Below are positions 14,688 to 15,018 of a DNA stretch of 15,018 nucleotides, piece by piece. The DNA lies in assembly GCA_046155505.1 (NCBI GenBank), contig JBJXFK010000204.1, positions 1-15,018 of the forward strand, in the 5' to 3' direction. The position numbers and the translations under genes were made by a program. Position 1 is the stretch's first letter; every line of letters starts with the position of its first letter. The notes below the pieces were generated by a model. The model made no database searches and was not told the origin of the DNA. It was given only the letters and a program-made list of their open reading frames with translations. The DNA is from JBJXFK01 sp046155505 (GTDB lineage Bacteria > Planctomycetota > Phycisphaerae > UBA1845 > Fen-1342).

Positions 14688-15018
14688 GCGATGGCGCCGC
14701 GCCGAAGACCTGTGTCGCGTGCGGCAGCGCGCCGCGCCGCGATTTCACGCTGAGCAACGGCGAACCGCTGCTGCGCTGCCCGACTTGCAAGCTGGCTTGG
14801 TGGAACTGGCCCGCGTTCGACCCGGCGGCGTTTTATGACCGCGACTATTTTCAATCGGATCAGGTCGACAAGGGCTACAACGATTACTCGGCGATGGAGC
14901 GAGAAATTCGCCGTACGGCGATCGGGCGCTTGCGGCGGATCGACAAGATTCGCGCGCGATTCTCGCGCGGGGAGCATCGGCCTCCGGCCGGTGCGCCGGA
15001 AATTCGCACCGGCCGGAG
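14684..15018 (+). CDS. Zinc-ribbon class I SAM methyltransferase (N-terminal part, runs off the window)
   Basis: An open frame of 111 codons continues to the window edge. ATG 14684 overlaps the panB stop in an ATGA junction. A zinc ribbon comes first (Cys10-x2-Cys13, Cys32-x2-Cys35), then the YDRDYFQSD and YNDYSAMEREIRR pattern and a basic helix IGRLRRIDKIRARFSRG. This order is typical of class I methyltransferases with an N-terminal zinc ribbon, such as those near polysaccharide genes. The SAM motif I (LLDxGCGxG) would be expected immediately after RFSRG. Instead the frame passes through a palindrome encoding EHRPPAGAPEIRTGR, so motif I is either displaced beyond the window or absent. The substrate is unknown. 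Confidence 0.75.
   Translation, partial: MSDGAAPKTCVACGSAPRRDFTLSNGEPLLRCPTCKLAWWNWPAFDPAAFYDRDYFQSDQVDKGYNDYSAMEREIRRTAIGRLRRIDKIRARFSRGEHRPPAGAPEIRTGR
14982..15018. repeat. Perfect 14-bp palindromic hairpin inside the methyltransferase gene
   Basis: CTCCGGCCGGTGCG (14982-14995) is exactly complementary to CGCACCGGCCGGAG (15005-15018), with a 9-base loop. It reaches the last base of the window and could extend further. It lies in frame in a coding region at the point where motif I should begin, which suggests an inserted palindromic element. Confidence 0.85.

Overview
The window is a GC-rich stretch of bacterial chromosome, most likely from a planctomycete (Planctomycetota, perhaps Phycisphaerae-like). 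This assignment is an inference from gene content. The pointers are a secreted subtilase ending in two dockerin-like calcium repeats of the type common in that phylum, an ECF sigma factor linked to a TPR-CHAT protease, an HTH-first response regulator followed by an HDOD protein, and short tandem repeats between genes. No rRNA, tRNA, CRISPR array or insertion sequence was seen. No gap between genes exceeds about 270 bases.

Layout: positions 1-11595 are read on the minus strand and 11856-15018 on the plus strand, diverging from a 260-base region at 11596-11855. In minus-strand order, the first unit is an M16-like protein (11595-9238), an ECF sigma factor (9241-8516, ATGA overlap), a small protein with an anti-sigma-like N-terminus and a transthyretin-like C-terminus (8365-7736), a TPR-CHAT protease (7732-4895, 3-base gap) and a secreted S8 subtilase (4893-3379, 1-base gap). 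A hairpin followed by a T-rich stretch (3262-3211) probably ends this unit. Next come mnmG (3171-1339), probably leaderless, and a response regulator plus HDOD pair (1245 to beyond position 1) with its own strong sigma70-type promoter.

The plus strand carries core metabolism: sucB/odhB (2-oxoglutarate dehydrogenase E2), a DinB-fold protein, panB (pantothenate synthesis), and the start of a zinc-ribbon methyltransferase that overlaps panB by ATGA. A 7-base tandem repeat lies before sucB and an 8-base tandem repeat directly after it. A roughly 128-base element with imperfect terminal inverted repeats lies before the DinB gene.

The most interesting part is 3379-11595. It encodes a degenerate M16 peptidase homologue, a sigma factor, a putative sigma regulator, a caspase-like protease with a TPR sensor array, and an exported protease. 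The sigma / regulator / TPR-CHAT core resembles in logic the Csx29-Csx30-sigma module of type III-E CRISPR (Craspase), but no CRISPR component is present here. A working hypothesis is a CRISPR-independent signalling cascade: the CHAT protease cleaves the small regulator, frees the sigma factor, and the sigma factor acts on an ECF-like promoter lying just before the regulator gene.
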